Shown: positions 1-8,675, numbered from the stretch's first letter. The stretch is DNA of 62,183 nt from Bacteroides acidifaciens (GCF_903181435.1 NZ_CAEUHO010000006.1:1-62183); one strand, 5' to 3'. Numbers and translations: made by a program. The notes: generated from the letters alone by a model not told the origin.

Positions 1-1984
1 GGATAAGGAACGACAGATGTTCCAGATAGTCCGGTTAATGGATGAACAACAATCTATTAACAAGAAGATAGCCAATCAAATTCCGGTTATTGTACAGAAA
101 AGTGTGCAGGAACAGTCCAAAAAGCCAAAACGAAAAGGTTTCTTAGGCATATTCGGCAAAAAAAAGGAAGTAACTCCAGCAGTATCAACCACTATCCTTC
201 ATTCGGTCAATAGAAACGTAATCAGCGAACAGAAAGTGCAGGATCGCCAATTGTCGGAACAAGCCGACAGCCTTGCAGCTCGTAATGCAGAACTTAACAG
301 ACAACTGCAAGAATTGATTTGCCAAATAGAAGAAAAGGTACAAACCGAACTGCAAAGCCGGGAAAACGAAATAGTTGCCATGCGTGAAAAGTCATTTATG
401 CAAGTAGGCGGTTTAATGGGATTCGTTCTTCTATTGTTGTTAATTTCCTACATCATCATACATCGTGATGCAAAAAGCATTAAACAATACAAGCACAAGA
501 CAACTGATTTGATAAGGCAACTGGAACAATCCGTACAACGGAACGAGGCACTGATAACGTCAAGGAAGAAGGCGGTACATACTATCACCCATGAACTGCG
601 CACACCGCTGACAGCAATAACAGGCTATGCCGGACTGATACGGAAAGAACAGTGTGAGGATAAGTCCGGGCAGTATATCCAAAACATACTGCAATCCTCC
701 GACCGTATGCGGGATATGCTTAACACTTTGCTTGACTTCTTCCGCCTGGACAACGGCAAGGAACAGCCCCGTCTGTCACCCTGCCGGATTTCAGCAATCA
801 CGCACACACTTGAAACGGAGTTCATGCCTGTTGCCGTGAACAAAGGGCTGTCCTTGTCCGTGAAGACTGGACACGATGCCATTGTATTGACCGACAAAGA
901 GCGAATAATACAAATCGGGAATAACCTGCTGTCAAACGCTGTCAAGTTCACAGAAGAAGGCGGTGTTTCTTTGATTACTGAATATGATAATGGAGTTCTG
1001 ACACTGGTCGTTGAAGATACAGGTACAGGCATGACAGAAGAGGAACAGAAACAAGCGTTCGGTGCGTTTGAACGTCTATCAAATGCCGCCGCAAAGGAGG
1101 GTTTCGGGCTTGGGCTTGCCATAATGCGTAATATTGTGTCGATGCTTGGCGGAACAATCCGTTTAGACAGCAAGAAAGGGAAAGGCAGTCGTTTCACAGT
1201 TGAAATTTCTATGCAGGAAGCTGAAGAACAGCTTGGATATACAAGCAATACACCTGTTTATCATAACAATAAATTCCATGATGTTGTCGCCATTGACAAT
1301 GATGAGGTATTACTTCTGATGCTGAAAGAGATGTATTCCCAAGAAGGAATACACTGCGACACTTGCACCGATGCTGCGGCACTGATGGAAATGATACGCC
1401 AGAAAGAATACAGCCTGTTGCTGACAGACTTGAATATGCCCGATATAAACGGTTTCGAATTGCTGGAACTGTTGCGTTCGTCCAACGTGGGCAATTCACC
1501 AACAATCCCGGTGGTTGTGGCAACCGCTTCGGGCAGTTGTAACAAAGGGGAACTATTGGCAAAAGGCTTTGCCGGATGCCTGTTCAAACCGTTCTCCATA
1601 TCGGAACTGATGGAGGTTTCCGACAGGTGTGCCATAAAAGCGACACCGGACGGGAAACCGGACTTTTCCGCCTTATTGTCCTATGGCAATGAAGCCGTCA
1701 TGCTGGAAAAGTTGATAACTGAAACAGAAAAGGAAATGCAGGCGGTACGGGATGCAGCAAAAGAAAAAGACCTGCAAAAGCTGGATTCCCTGATCCACCA
1801 CCTGCGCAGTTCGTGGGAGGTGCTCCGTGCCGACCAACCGCTGAATGTACTTTACGGATTGCTTCGTGGCGATGCTCTCCCGGATGGTGAAGCGTTAAGC
1901 CATGCCGTGACTGCCGTGCTGGATAAGGGAGTGGAAATAATACGGTTGGCAGAAGAGGAAAGGAGAAAATACGAAGATGAATAA
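1..1984 (+). CDS. rteA: RteA hybrid sensor histidine kinase, C-terminal 660 residues (5' part is at 61849-62183)
   Basis: Sensor kinase of the tetQ-rteA-rteB operon of CTnDOT-type elements; it acts in the inner membrane. The frame is open from base 2, and the first base completes a codon with the last two bases of the window, so the gene spans the linearisation point (about 772 residues in all). Visible parts in order: coiled periplasmic stretch, transmembrane helix (nt 404-465), H-box HTITHELRTPL (nt 577-612), N-box GNNLLSNAVKF, G-boxes DTGTGM and GFGLGLAI, a receiver domain (about nt 1276-1650) with the acceptor Asp in LLLTDLNMPD, and an HPt-like tail with LIHHLRSS. The gene overlaps rteB by 8 bp. 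All kinase motifs are intact, so it should be functional. Known role: responds to tetracycline and phosphorylates RteB. Confidence 0.93.
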   Translation, partial: DKERQMFQIVRLMDEQQSINKKIANQIPVIVQKSVQEQSKKPKRKGFLGIFGKKKEVTPAVSTTILHSVNRNVISEQKVQDRQLSEQADSLAARNAELNRQLQELICQIEEKVQTELQSRENEIVAMREKSFMQVGGLMGFVLLLLLISYIIIHRDAKSIKQYKHKTTDLIRQLEQSVQRNEALITSRKKAVHTITHELRTPLTAITGYAGLIRKEQCEDKSGQYIQNILQSSDRMRDMLNTLLDFFRLDNGKEQPRLSPCRISAITHTLETEFMPVAVNKGLSLSVKTGHDAIVLTDKERIIQIGNNLLSNAVKFTEEGGVSLITEYDNGVLTLVVEDTGTGMTEEEQKQAFGAFERLSNAAAKEGFGLGLAIMRNIVSMLGGTIRLDSKKGKGSRFTVEISMQEAEEQLGYTSNTPVYHNNKFHDVVAIDNDEVLLLMLKEMYSQEGIHCDTCTDAAALMEMIRQKEYSLLLTDLNMPDINGFELLELLRSSNVGNSPTIPVVVATASGSCNKGELLAKGFAGCLFKPFSISELMEVSDRCAIKATPDGKPDFSALLSYGNEAVMLEKLITETEKEMQAVRDAAKEKDLQKLDSLIHHLRSSWEVLRADQPLNVLYGLLRGDALPDGEALSHAVTAVLDKGVEIIRLAEEERRKYEDE

Positions 1985-2195
1985 GACAAAAATAATTGTG
2001 GTGGAAGACAACATCGTGTATTGCGAATATGTCTGCAATATGCTGTCACGGGAGGGCTACCGCAATATGAAGGCTTACCACCTCTCAACCGCGAAGAAAC
2101 ATCTGCAACAGGCAACAGATAATGATATCGTGGTTGCCGACCTGCGTCTGCCTGACGGCAGTGGCATAGACCTTTTGTGCTGGTTTTATATTTGA
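1977..2195 (+). pseudogene. rteB: rteB, truncated: receiver domain fragment only
   Basis: The first 66 or so residues are a normal receiver domain: IIVVEDN acid pocket, acceptor Asp in VVADLRLPDG. Full RteB is a response regulator of more than 400 residues with a sigma-54-type AAA+ domain and a Fis-type helix-turn-helix; none of that is here. Similarity to RteB stops after GSGIDLL at about nt 2180, then a few non-native residues (CWFYI) and a stop. Immediately after the break comes AT-rich plasmid backbone, including a plasmid palindrome at 2232. The start overlaps the end of rteA as in the intact operon. The product could at most act as a phosphate sink for RteA; it cannot bind DNA. Confidence 0.9.
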
Positions 2196-2231
2196 TAATT
2201 ATGTTTTTAATAGGAAGTATTGGCATAATCT

Positions 2232-2260
2232 AATTTGATTATGTTGCATAATCAAAATTT
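2232..2260. repeat. Intergenic palindrome, copy 1
   Basis: Half-site TTTGATTATG followed by CATAATCAAA, a near-perfect dyad of about 25 bp. Six further versions occur at 10187, 11929, 12198, 12841, 25089 and 29889. This copy lies at the 3' end of the leftward gene at 2252-2599, just beyond the truncated rteB. It could be an operator, a partition site or a terminator; unproven. Confidence 0.75.
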
Positions 2261-2599
2261 AGATTCTGATCTTATCTTTTCAAGATTAGTATTTATTTTA
2301 CGAAGATTTTCTTCAGCTATTTTCAGTTGTTCTTCCGTGCGTTTTAAATATTCAGCAGTTTTCTTACTGCTCTCTTCCATTTTTTTCTTGAAAGCTTCAG
2401 CCTTTTCCTTTTGTTCTTTCTCGACTCTATCAATGATAGAAAAAACATCTTGAATCTGTTTCTGACCATGAGGATAAATTATATTCTTGATAGTATCTGG
2501 GTGTGCCTTCACTGAGAATTCCAAATCATCCTGTAAATTACGCATTGCTAATTTTATGGCTATAAATTCATCTTCGGTTATATATATTTTATCTTCCAT
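2252..2599 (-). CDS. Coiled-coil hypothetical protein
   Basis: A 115-residue protein of unknown function. The N-terminal third (MEDKIYITEDEFIAIKLAM) looks globular; from about residue 55 to the end it is one long charged heptad region rich in Lys and Glu, so it is probably a coiled coil. There is no signal peptide or membrane segment. It lies 16 bp downstream of the serine recombinase gene on the same strand and may share its transcript. The end overlaps palindrome copy 1. Confidence 0.6.
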   Translation of the reverse strand: MEDKIYITEDEFIAIKLAMRNLQDDLEFSVKAHPDTIKNIIYPHGQKQIQDVFSIIDRVEKEQKEKAEAFKKKMEESSKKTAEYLKRTEEQLKIAEENLRKINTNLEKIRSESKF

Positions 2600-2615
2600 G
2601 ATTTAAATCATTTTA

Positions 2616-3200
2616 TTATAATCTGTTAGGTTTAACTTTCTCTTCAGCCAAATAATTGTATACAGTCTGTTTTGCTTTAATACCGGTTATTTCCATAATC
2701 TTCGGTATAGTTGTTCCGGCTTTATAAAGTTGGATAACGGCTTCCTTCTTCGGCTTCTTCATCCTGGTACCTTCATGTCTCCCGAACTTTACCCCCCGTT
2801 TTTGTGCTGCCTCGATTCCGGCTTTGCATCCTTCGAGAATTAGATTGCGGTTATACTCTGCCAAGGATGCAAGTATCTGCATGGTAAATCTGCCGACAGC
2901 TGAAGATGTATCAAGATTGTCCTGAAGGGATACAAGTTTGATGCGCCGCATTTCCAGTTTGGCACAAAGGTCGAGCATTTCCTTGACGGAACGGCCTAGT
3001 CGATCCAAGCGGTATATGACAAGAGTATCATCGGCACGAAGATAATCCAAGCAAGCAGTCAGGCCTTCACGTTTGAACTCCTTTCCGGAGATTTTGTCCG
3101 TGAAGATCCGGATGCAACCGGCATTGTTAAGTGCATCTACCTGAGAAGAGAGGTTCTGCTCTCTCGTACTCACTCTGGCGTATCCTATTTTTTCTCCCAT
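2616..3200 (-). CDS. Serine resolvase/invertase family recombinase
   Basis: A 194-residue small serine recombinase. The N-terminus GYARVSTREQNLSSQ has the catalytic Ser in YARVST; RLDRLGRS carries the conserved arginines of the active site; the C-terminus (about residues 150-185, IPKIMEITGIKAKQTVYNYL) is the helix-turn-helix. The length is normal for the resolvase/Pin group. Start: ATG at 3200, directly beside a res-like site (3201-3327). On a plasmid the likely job is resolving multimers or cointegrates. Its promoter (TATCTTTG read leftward, 3224-3231) lies inside the putative res site, so binding should also repress the gene. Confidence 0.9.
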   Translation of the reverse strand: MGEKIGYARVSTREQNLSSQVDALNNAGCIRIFTDKISGKEFKREGLTACLDYLRADDTLVIYRLDRLGRSVKEMLDLCAKLEMRRIKLVSLQDNLDTSSAVGRFTMQILASLAEYNRNLILEGCKAGIEAAQKRGVKFGRHEGTRMKKPKKEAVIQLYKAGTTIPKIMEITGIKAKQTVYNYLAEEKVKPNRL

Positions 3201-3327
3201 AGTCTAAATTAAACTTGATTTTACAAAGATAGCATATTTAGACTATCAAAACAAGAAAAAAGCCCTATATATATAATGTATAGGGCAAACTCTTGTAGTC
3301 TATATTAAACTATAGTTTATTTTAGAC
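3201..3327. promoter_or_regulatory. Candidate res site and resolvase promoter
   Basis: Two dyads share the same arm. The first has AGTCTAAAT (3201-3209) and ATTTAGACT (3236-3244). The second has GTCTATATTAAAC (3298-3310) and GTTTATTTTAGAC (3315-3327). Between them is a hairpin GCCCTATA/TATAGGGC (3262-3287). Multiple related subsites beside the recombinase gene are what a resolvase needs. A leftward Bacteroidetes -7 box TATCTTTG lies at 3231-3224 with a TTG about 20 bp upstream. Function is inferred from position. Confidence 0.65.
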
Positions 3328-3365
3328 GAACAAATTATCATCTTCCTAATAAAATGGTTAAACAT

Positions 3366-4094
3366 TTACTTTTCGTCCCATTCCTTTGTATTGCCGAGAA
3401 CTGCATCATATTGTGACCATTTCCCGGTCTTTCTCCCTTCGGAGAATTGGCCGCGAATGGTTACATAGGGTTTTCCATCTTTCCTCATTTCCACGCTATA
3501 CGGGCCGTCAAGTTCGCCATTGCGATAGTGCTGTAACCTGATACCTGTTATACCACCTCCGGCATCAATCACTTCATTCCAAGTTCCATCTTTCTTGCCG
3601 TTAATCCATTGTCCTTCAATCAGGGTTTTACCTGTAGACATATCATAGCGCCGCTCTGTTCCATGCTCCAAGCTATTCCGGTAGTCCTTTTCAGATTCTT
3701 TCCTGCCATTACTGAAGTAAGTTATGACAGTTCCGTCTATCTTGCCGTCTTTCATGGGAGTATCCTTGCGGTGAGTTATACCGTCCTTATAGTATTCAAT
3801 AAAAAGACCATTGCGCTTTCCGTCAGTATAATTACCTTCCTCTCTTACTATTCCATCCCTCAGGCGAAGGTAGCTCCCATCCATAATGCCATCCTTAAGG
3901 TTCACAATTTCCTCATCCAGCCCCTTCATTATACGGATGCTACCGTTCAGAGGTTCATTGTCACTTTTCTGGTAATACACAACATTATGGTTACTGTCTG
4001 TAACAACCTCAATATTCTCCCATTCGATAGTTGTCTGGGAGGATGCTGAAACAGCCATCTGGGTACAAAAAAGTACTGAAATCAATTTATTCAT
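3366..4094 (-). CDS. Exported MORN-type repeat protein
   Basis: About 242 residues. I place the start at the internal Met of MNKLISVLFCTQMAVSASSQ because this makes a clean signal peptide; an upstream in-frame Met at 4130 would bury it. The mature part carries tandem MORN_2-like repeats, seen as LNGSIRI, MDGSYLRL, RNGLFIEYY, IDGTVITYF, EHGTERRY, KDGTWNEV, LDGPYSVE and KTGKWSQYD, spaced about 20-30 residues apart. Such repeats occur in periplasmic or surface proteins sometimes annotated as YwqK-family; the biochemical role is unknown. It stands alone, convergent to nothing and divergent from the AbiE operon. Confidence 0.7.
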   Translation of the reverse strand: MNKLISVLFCTQMAVSASSQTTIEWENIEVVTDSNHNVVYYQKSDNEPLNGSIRIMKGLDEEIVNLKDGIMDGSYLRLRDGIVREEGNYTDGKRNGLFIEYYKDGITHRKDTPMKDGKIDGTVITYFSNGRKESEKDYRNSLEHGTERRYDMSTGKTLIEGQWINGKKDGTWNEVIDAGGGITGIRLQHYRNGELDGPYSVEMRKDGKPYVTIRGQFSEGRKTGKWSQYDAVLGNTKEWDEK

Positions 4095-4439
4095 AAACGA
4101 GTATTTTATAGGTTCGTTATACTGTTTCAAAGTTGATACAGATGAACAGAACAGTCACATACGAATAGATTACTGAAAACATCAGATATCAGTATGATGT
4201 CAGGAATGACAGTAATAATGTATGCTCTTCTGTGATTCAAGTGATTTGAAACTGGGTCGTCTACAAATCTAACGAAAAGTTCATGAAAACAGACCGTTAG
4301 ACTCTGTTTTTTATCTCCTTTGATGAAAGCGTGTGCTAATCAACGAACATAAACCAGAGGTTTGTCACAATATCATATATTAGAAACAACAGCTTTGGAG
4401 TATAGAAATTCACATAAATTGTCCTAAATAATGTACGAA

Positions 4440-4505
4440 TTTCGGACAAAATTAGCCAAGAACTTGTTTTGTCCGAAAAAAAACATTAATTTCGGACAAA
4501 ATTAG
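4440..4505. promoter_or_regulatory. Candidate AbiEi operator region
   Basis: The 16-bp word TTTCGGACAAAATTAG occurs twice as an exact direct repeat (4440-4455 and 4490-4505), and its inverse TTTTGTCCGAAA lies between them (4467-4478). The cluster ends 6 bp before the abiEi start codon. AbiEi antitoxins are known to repress their own operon by binding inverted repeats, which fits. The rest of the 4095-4439 gap shows no gene. Confidence 0.7.
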
Positions 4506-4510
4506 ATTCC

Positions 4511-5110
4511 ATGGTACTATCAAAAGTCATAAAAGAGCACATAATCAGGAACGGAGAGAACAAAATATACACTGTTTCTGATTTTGCAGACTTGAACAAC
4601 GATATGCTTGTTACAAGGGTGCTGTCAAGGCTGAAGGAAGAACAGTTCCTTATCAGGCTTTCACAAGGCATATACCTGTATCCGAGCAGGAACAGGTTTG
4701 GAATTTGCAAGCCGAGCATTGATCAGATAGCCAATGCAATAGCTGAAAAGGATCATGCAAGGATAATACCTTCCGGCCTCACTGCCCTGAATGAACTGGG
4801 TTTGTCTACACAGGTGCCAATGAATGCAGTGTACATAACCAACGGAACTCCGAGAACCATAAAACTAGGCAACCGCTCAATCACATTCAAGAAAGGGACA
4901 CCAAGATACTTTGCCTATCAAAGCCGTGTTTTCACGATGGTCGTGACCGCCCTCAAACAGATAGGCGATGATAAGGTAAGTGATGAAGTTCTCTTGAAGA
5001 TAAAGTCGATACTTGATACGGAAGAAAAGGAGAAGGTAAACCATGACTATAGGATAGCACCGCAATGGATCAGAAAGAAACTTAAAACCGTTTTATATGG
5101 AAACAACTGA
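4511..5110 (+). CDS. AbiEi-type antitoxin (type IV toxin-antitoxin), DUF6088-like
   Basis: A 199-residue protein with an N-terminal winged helix (residues about 1-60; SRLKEEQFLIRLSQGIYLYPS is the typical wing) and a C-terminal antitoxin domain (IIPSGLTALNELGLSTQ, TPRTIKLGN). Known role of the family: neutralises the AbiEii nucleotidyltransferase without direct stable binding, and represses the operon. It overlaps the toxin gene by 14 bp (5097-5110), implying translational coupling. An operator-like repeat cluster lies just upstream. It is probably a plasmid addiction and phage-defence module. Confidence 0.85.
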   Translation: MVLSKVIKEHIIRNGENKIYTVSDFADLNNDMLVTRVLSRLKEEQFLIRLSQGIYLYPSRNRFGICKPSIDQIANAIAEKDHARIIPSGLTALNELGLSTQVPMNAVYITNGTPRTIKLGNRSITFKKGTPRYFAYQSRVFTMVVTALKQIGDDKVSDEVLLKIKSILDTEEKEKVNHDYRIAPQWIRKKLKTVLYGNN

Positions 5111-6149
5111 GAAGACAATATGGATAAACCTGCCGGAAGATGAAAAACTCACAATATTGAGTAATATCGCCGAAGAAAAGGGAATAAAGGAAAATGCTGT
5201 AGAAAAGGATTTCTGGGTCAGCATGGTTCTTAAGGCTATGTTCAGTTTGGAATATAGTGACAACCTGGTTTTTAAGGGAGGTACAAGCCTCAGTAAAGGC
5301 TGGGGGCTGATAGAACGGTTTTCTGAAGACTGTGACCTGGCCATAGACAGGAAACATCTTGGTTTTGGAGAGGAACTATCCAGAAAGGACAGAACCAGAT
5401 TAAGGAAAAAGTCTAAAGAGTTTATAGAAAACACCCTTTCAAAGGATTTAAATGTAAAACTTGAAGAACTGGGACTGGCCGGAAAATTCAAGATTAACAT
5501 ACCGGAAGTCAAGGAATCCGATAAGGATCCGGTCGAATTCTTTGTAGAGTATGAATCCTGTCTTAAGGACAAGGAAGATTATATAAAAGAAAGGGTAAAG
5601 ATAGAAATAAGCTGCAGGTCTATGTTCGAACCGTTTGAGAACGTGGAAATGCGGTCAATGATAGAGGATGCGTATCCGGAAGAGTCATTTGCACATCCCA
5701 AGTTCAGTGTCCCGACAGTAATACCAGGCAGAACCTTTCTTGAAAAGGTGTTCCTGCTTCACGAGGAGTTCAACAGGCCGGGTGGCTGTACGAGACTTGA
5801 CAGACTGACCAGACACATGTATGATATAGAAAAGATGATGGACCGGGATTTCGCCAAAGAAGCGATGAACGATTCAGGAATGTATGAGGAAATTGTAAAA
5901 CACCGCCAAAGCCTGACCGCATGGAGTGGTCTGGACTATAAGCTGCATAAACCATCAACCATTGATTTCATACCAGATGAAACAACAAGAAAAGAACTGG
6001 AAAAGGACTATTCGAAGATGCAGGAAAGTTTCATTTATGGTCAATCATTATCCTACGAGGAACTGATAGCAAGGTTAAAAGAACTGCAAGAACGCTTCAG
6101 GTCATTGACTTGGGAAAAAGAAAGCGAATTCTTCAAGGAAGAGAACTAG
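5097..6149 (+). CDS. AbiEii/AbiGii-family nucleotidyltransferase toxin
   Basis: A 350-residue toxin of the type IV AbiE system. The nucleotidyltransferase signature is clear: LVFKGGTSLSKGWGLIERFSED then CDLAIDR (residues about 57-85) gives the G-G-T/S and D-x-D catalytic pattern. Downstream helical parts (HEEFNRPGG, RLTRHMYDIEKMM) match family members that modify tRNA 3' ends with nucleotides. Length is normal and no key residue is missing. It is translated from within the end of the antitoxin gene. Confidence 0.87.
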   Translation: METTEKTIWINLPEDEKLTILSNIAEEKGIKENAVEKDFWVSMVLKAMFSLEYSDNLVFKGGTSLSKGWGLIERFSEDCDLAIDRKHLGFGEELSRKDRTRLRKKSKEFIENTLSKDLNVKLEELGLAGKFKINIPEVKESDKDPVEFFVEYESCLKDKEDYIKERVKIEISCRSMFEPFENVEMRSMIEDAYPEESFAHPKFSVPTVIPGRTFLEKVFLLHEEFNRPGGCTRLDRLTRHMYDIEKMMDRDFAKEAMNDSGMYEEIVKHRQSLTAWSGLDYKLHKPSTIDFIPDETTRKELEKDYSKMQESFIYGQSLSYEELIARLKELQERFRSLTWEKESEFFKEEN

Positions 6150-6183
6150 CTCAAAACATATTCATCTTTAAATATATAATATT

Positions 6184-6636
6184 ATGGAAAGAATTATAGT
6201 AGAACAACTTAGAGACAGGCTTTATTATGCAACAGACACAATAGTTACATACATAGACAGCAGGGTACTTATTTGCAATTCAAATGAGTTCCCCCAAAGT
6301 CTGGAAGACAAAGCGGAATTTATAACTACCAGTAAATACTACATACTGGAGTCTGGCGACCTGTGCCCATGTAACGATTTATACTATAAAGAAGACATCA
6401 GGCTGTTCAGTAGAATCAGCTTCGAGAGAAAAGAAGAAATCAGAAAATTTACTTTTGAATGTGTCTATTACGGGCTGATGGATGAACTGGAAGACGAAGG
6501 TAAGAAGAAAGACCTTGGTTTCCTCTTGAACAGAGCCATAGATTATCTGGATGAAATTGGGCTAACGCCGGCAGAAAAATTCAAGGCTGAAATATCTGAC
6601 ACATTACAAAGAATGATTGAAAAAGAGAAGAGATAA
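6184..6636 (+). CDS. Hypothetical protein, acidic, in AbiE operon
   Basis: A 150-residue protein that I do not recognise. It starts 34 bp after the AbiEii stop on the same strand and ends just before a strong hairpin (6646-6676), so it looks like the third gene of the operon. There is no signal peptide or membrane helix; the C-terminal half is helical and charged (EEIRKFTFECVYYGLMDELE). It has one CPC motif (LCPCNDLYY) but not a full zinc site. Confidence 0.6.
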   Translation: MERIIVEQLRDRLYYATDTIVTYIDSRVLICNSNEFPQSLEDKAEFITTSKYYILESGDLCPCNDLYYKEDIRLFSRISFERKEEIRKFTFECVYYGLMDELEDEGKKKDLGFLLNRAIDYLDEIGLTPAEKFKAEISDTLQRMIEKEKR

Positions 6637-6645
6637 CAAGAAGCT

Positions 6646-6676
6646 CCATGGGAAAGGATATACCCCTTTCCCATGG
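6646..6676. terminator. Hairpin between convergent operons
   Basis: CCATGGGAAAGG (6646-6657) pairs perfectly with CCTTTCCCATGG (6665-6676). It sits between the end of the rightward AbiE operon and the end of the leftward block that starts at 6731, and has no long T-run. It probably serves as a bidirectional terminator. Confidence 0.65.
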
Positions 6677-6730
6677 GTACCTAAATCTACAAATAAAGAG
6701 AATCTGAGAAAAATCTAAACTTCAATCGAG

Positions 6731-7033
6731 TTATTCATTTTCACATTCTGATGCAAGTCTTTCTTCCTTCTCTTCCTGTTCTATGGAAAAGTCCCAGAGC
6801 AGCTCCAGAACCTCACGCTGTTCTTCAGGTGTTTCTTTGTCTGAAGGATCCAGCCAGTTGATCTGTGAGTAGTGAAGAAACTCTTCGAAGGTGGAGAAGT
6901 AGAAATCCCCACTGTTAGGAATTAGTACGAAACATCGTGGAAACCCAAGATGTAATAGGCCTACCTGTTCAGGGTGGTCTATTATATTGTCACAATACCA
7001 GCAACCTGCATATTTCTGTGCGTCTCTTGCCAT
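6731..7033 (-). CDS. Hypothetical protein
   Basis: About 100 residues. I use the ATG at 7033 (MARDAQKYAGC); a longer frame starts with TTG at 7042. A CWYC motif near the N-terminus might bind metal, but no second pair is seen. The C-terminus is strongly acidic (EQEEKEERLASECENE). It is the last gene of a tight leftward run (6731-8515), 11 bp after the previous stop. Function unknown. Confidence 0.55.
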   Translation of the reverse strand: MARDAQKYAGCWYCDNIIDHPEQVGLLHLGFPRCFVLIPNSGDFYFSTFEEFLHYSQINWLDPSDKETPEEQREVLELLWDFSIEQEEKEERLASECENE

Positions 7034-7044
7034 GCTATTCAATA

Positions 7045-7506
7045 TTAAAGTTGTTTTATTTTATCCCTTATTACCTGAAGCATATTCAAGGAAGTAGCTA
7101 CGATTTTCTTGGCATTGTAGTCGCTGCCGGCTTCCTTAAGGTGATGACGGTTTGAATCTATAAGGACATCGAGGAAGCTGATACATTCCTCATTGGTCGG
7201 TTCTGCTGAATGAACAGGTACCAGACTGTTTTCACAGATGTAGTCACATGCTTTCCTCATAAGAGTGCGTATTGATGCCGGAGAAGGATTCTGGCCGGTA
7301 ATACGCTTGATTTCAAGTTTCAGGTTTATTCCATTTGTTCCCTTTACTATCTTAACTGTATCAGATACCATTTCTGGCTCTGTCACATAATCAACACGAG
7401 CAACAAAGGAATTGTCAATATCAGTACATATAATGAAATCACATTCACCTTGTGAATGCCACCGGTTCTTGTCAAATACAAACAAGGGAATTTCTCGTTT
7501 AGCCAT
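7045..7506 (-). CDS. Hypothetical protein
   Basis: A 153-residue protein with no family I recognise. The N-terminal half is beta-rich, the C-terminal half helical (ISFLDVLIDSNRHHLKEAG). It starts directly after the XRE-family gene (one base between the stop and this start), so the two are translationally coupled. That pairing with a regulator is a pattern seen in toxin-antitoxin and phage-like modules, but nothing in the sequence identifies a toxin. Confidence 0.6.
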   Translation of the reverse strand: MAKREIPLFVFDKNRWHSQGECDFIICTDIDNSFVARVDYVTEPEMVSDTVKIVKGTNGINLKLEIKRITGQNPSPASIRTLMRKACDYICENSLVPVHSAEPTNEECISFLDVLIDSNRHHLKEAGSDYNAKKIVATSLNMLQVIRDKIKQL

Positions 7507-7507
7507 A

Positions 7508-7903
7508 TTACATATCTTTTATATCAGCAATCAGTTTATCGTCTTTATCCGAATAGAAATAGAGTCTTTGCAGACCATCATTGCAAATGCCATACTCTTC
7601 ACCGGTTTCATCAACCCAGCCGTTATACTCAATGATTCTGTCCATGGAACTGTCCCAGTCATCACTTGAATTGATGTAGTCGCGGAATTCTTCAAGAGTA
7701 TTCACTGTATCAAGTTTGAGTGTCACACCCAGTACCGAGCATATCCTGTCAATAATATCTACACTGACATTATATTTCCCGTTCTCAATCTTACATATAT
7801 TGGCATAGTTTACGCCAGCCATATCGGCCAGCTGGCGCAAAGTCAAGCCTCGCAAATTACGGTAATCAGTTATCTGCTTACCGAGCAATCGTCTCGCATT
7901 CAT
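7508..7903 (-). CDS. XRE-family helix-turn-helix regulator
   Basis: A 131-residue DNA-binding protein. The HTH_3 domain covers residues about 8-62: LTLRQLADMAGVNYANICKI holds the two helices, followed by ENGKYNVSVDIIDRICSVLG. The C-terminal half is acidic (NSSDDWDSSMDRIIEYNG) and of unknown role. It is a candidate local repressor for the leftward gene run and for one of the repeated palindromes, although no palindrome lies directly upstream of it. Confidence 0.85.
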   Translation of the reverse strand: MNARRLLGKQITDYRNLRGLTLRQLADMAGVNYANICKIENGKYNVSVDIIDRICSVLGVTLKLDTVNTLEEFRDYINSSDDWDSSMDRIIEYNGWVDETGEEYGICNDGLQRLYFYSDKDDKLIADIKDM

Positions 7904-7942
7904 GTTATTGATTTATTATAAATATGAAGTACTCAAATGCAC

Positions 7943-8515
7943 CTAACAGATAAACAGGTTCTTGTTGTCAGGTGTCATTCCGAGATCAGCAGCATAAGGT
8001 GCGCTGTACCATTCATCCCAGTTGAATCCGTTTCTGTATTCGTCAGAGACTATTTCAATGGAAACATGTTCAGACTTGTAGGCTTTGTATAGCATGACAT
8101 TATCAATGAAAAGATAAGTTTTGTCAGTGAAACTCTTTACAAGCTCCAGACCTTCATCGAGCCGTTCTCTGCCAATCTTCTCAGCAGCCTGGTTATAGGA
8201 TTTTCTATACTCACGTGCAGCCTGAATTCTGGACTTCTGCATATTATAAAGGGATTTGGCTCTTGTTTGTACTCTCTCGTCAAATTCAGCTTTCGTAACC
8301 TGAATATTGCCCAGATGTTCATGTATGAAGTCGTTATTGTACTTTTTGCCCCTTCCGGAATAGTAATCCCGGTCATCGAAATAATACTCACCCAGTCCTT
8401 CAATGACTACTGTCTGGGTGCCTCCCATACGCTTAGAATAGGAATGCTTGAAACATTCAGGGTGTTCCTGATAGAACAGGATGGATTCCTGAACGAATGT
8501 CTTTAATGTTTTCAT
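7943..8515 (-). CDS. Hypothetical protein
   Basis: A 190-residue unknown protein. It has an aromatic N-terminal region (EYYFDDRDYYSGRGKKYNNDF), a long amphipathic helical middle (residues about 75-120, rich in Arg, Lys and Glu) and a mixed C-terminus. No signal peptide. It is the first gene of the leftward run that includes the XRE regulator, 39 bp apart. Upstream (8587-8606) is a dyad TGTTGG/CCAACA that may be its operator. Confidence 0.55.
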   Translation of the reverse strand: MKTLKTFVQESILFYQEHPECFKHSYSKRMGGTQTVVIEGLGEYYFDDRDYYSGRGKKYNNDFIHEHLGNIQVTKAEFDERVQTRAKSLYNMQKSRIQAAREYRKSYNQAAEKIGRERLDEGLELVKSFTDKTYLFIDNVMLYKAYKSEHVSIEIVSDEYRNGFNWDEWYSAPYAADLGMTPDNKNLFIC

Positions 8516-8586
8516 ATAGTAATGCAGAATTTACCGTGTTGCCCCCACGCTTAAAGTTACTTCACAAATGTAAGAAATTTTATTCA

Positions 8587-8648
8587 TGTTGGCAAATATA
8601 CCAACAATAATTTATGCAGGAAATAAACTACTATTGAATAATAGTTTA
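8587..8648. promoter_or_regulatory. Two dyads between leftward genes
   Basis: TGTTGG (8587-8592) and CCAACA (8601-8606) form an 8-bp-spaced palindrome upstream of the 8515 start. TAAACTA (8624-8630) and TAGTTTA (8642-8648) form a second hairpin just beyond the 3' end of the gene at 8676-9116. The first could be an operator, the second a weak terminator. Confidence 0.4.
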
Positions 8649-8675
8649 CAGATTCACCAAAGGGAAAGAAAAGGG

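Noticed and set aside
625..1248. Leftward frame of 207 codons inside rteA
   Set aside because: It is antisense to the conserved histidine-kinase core and has no independent support.
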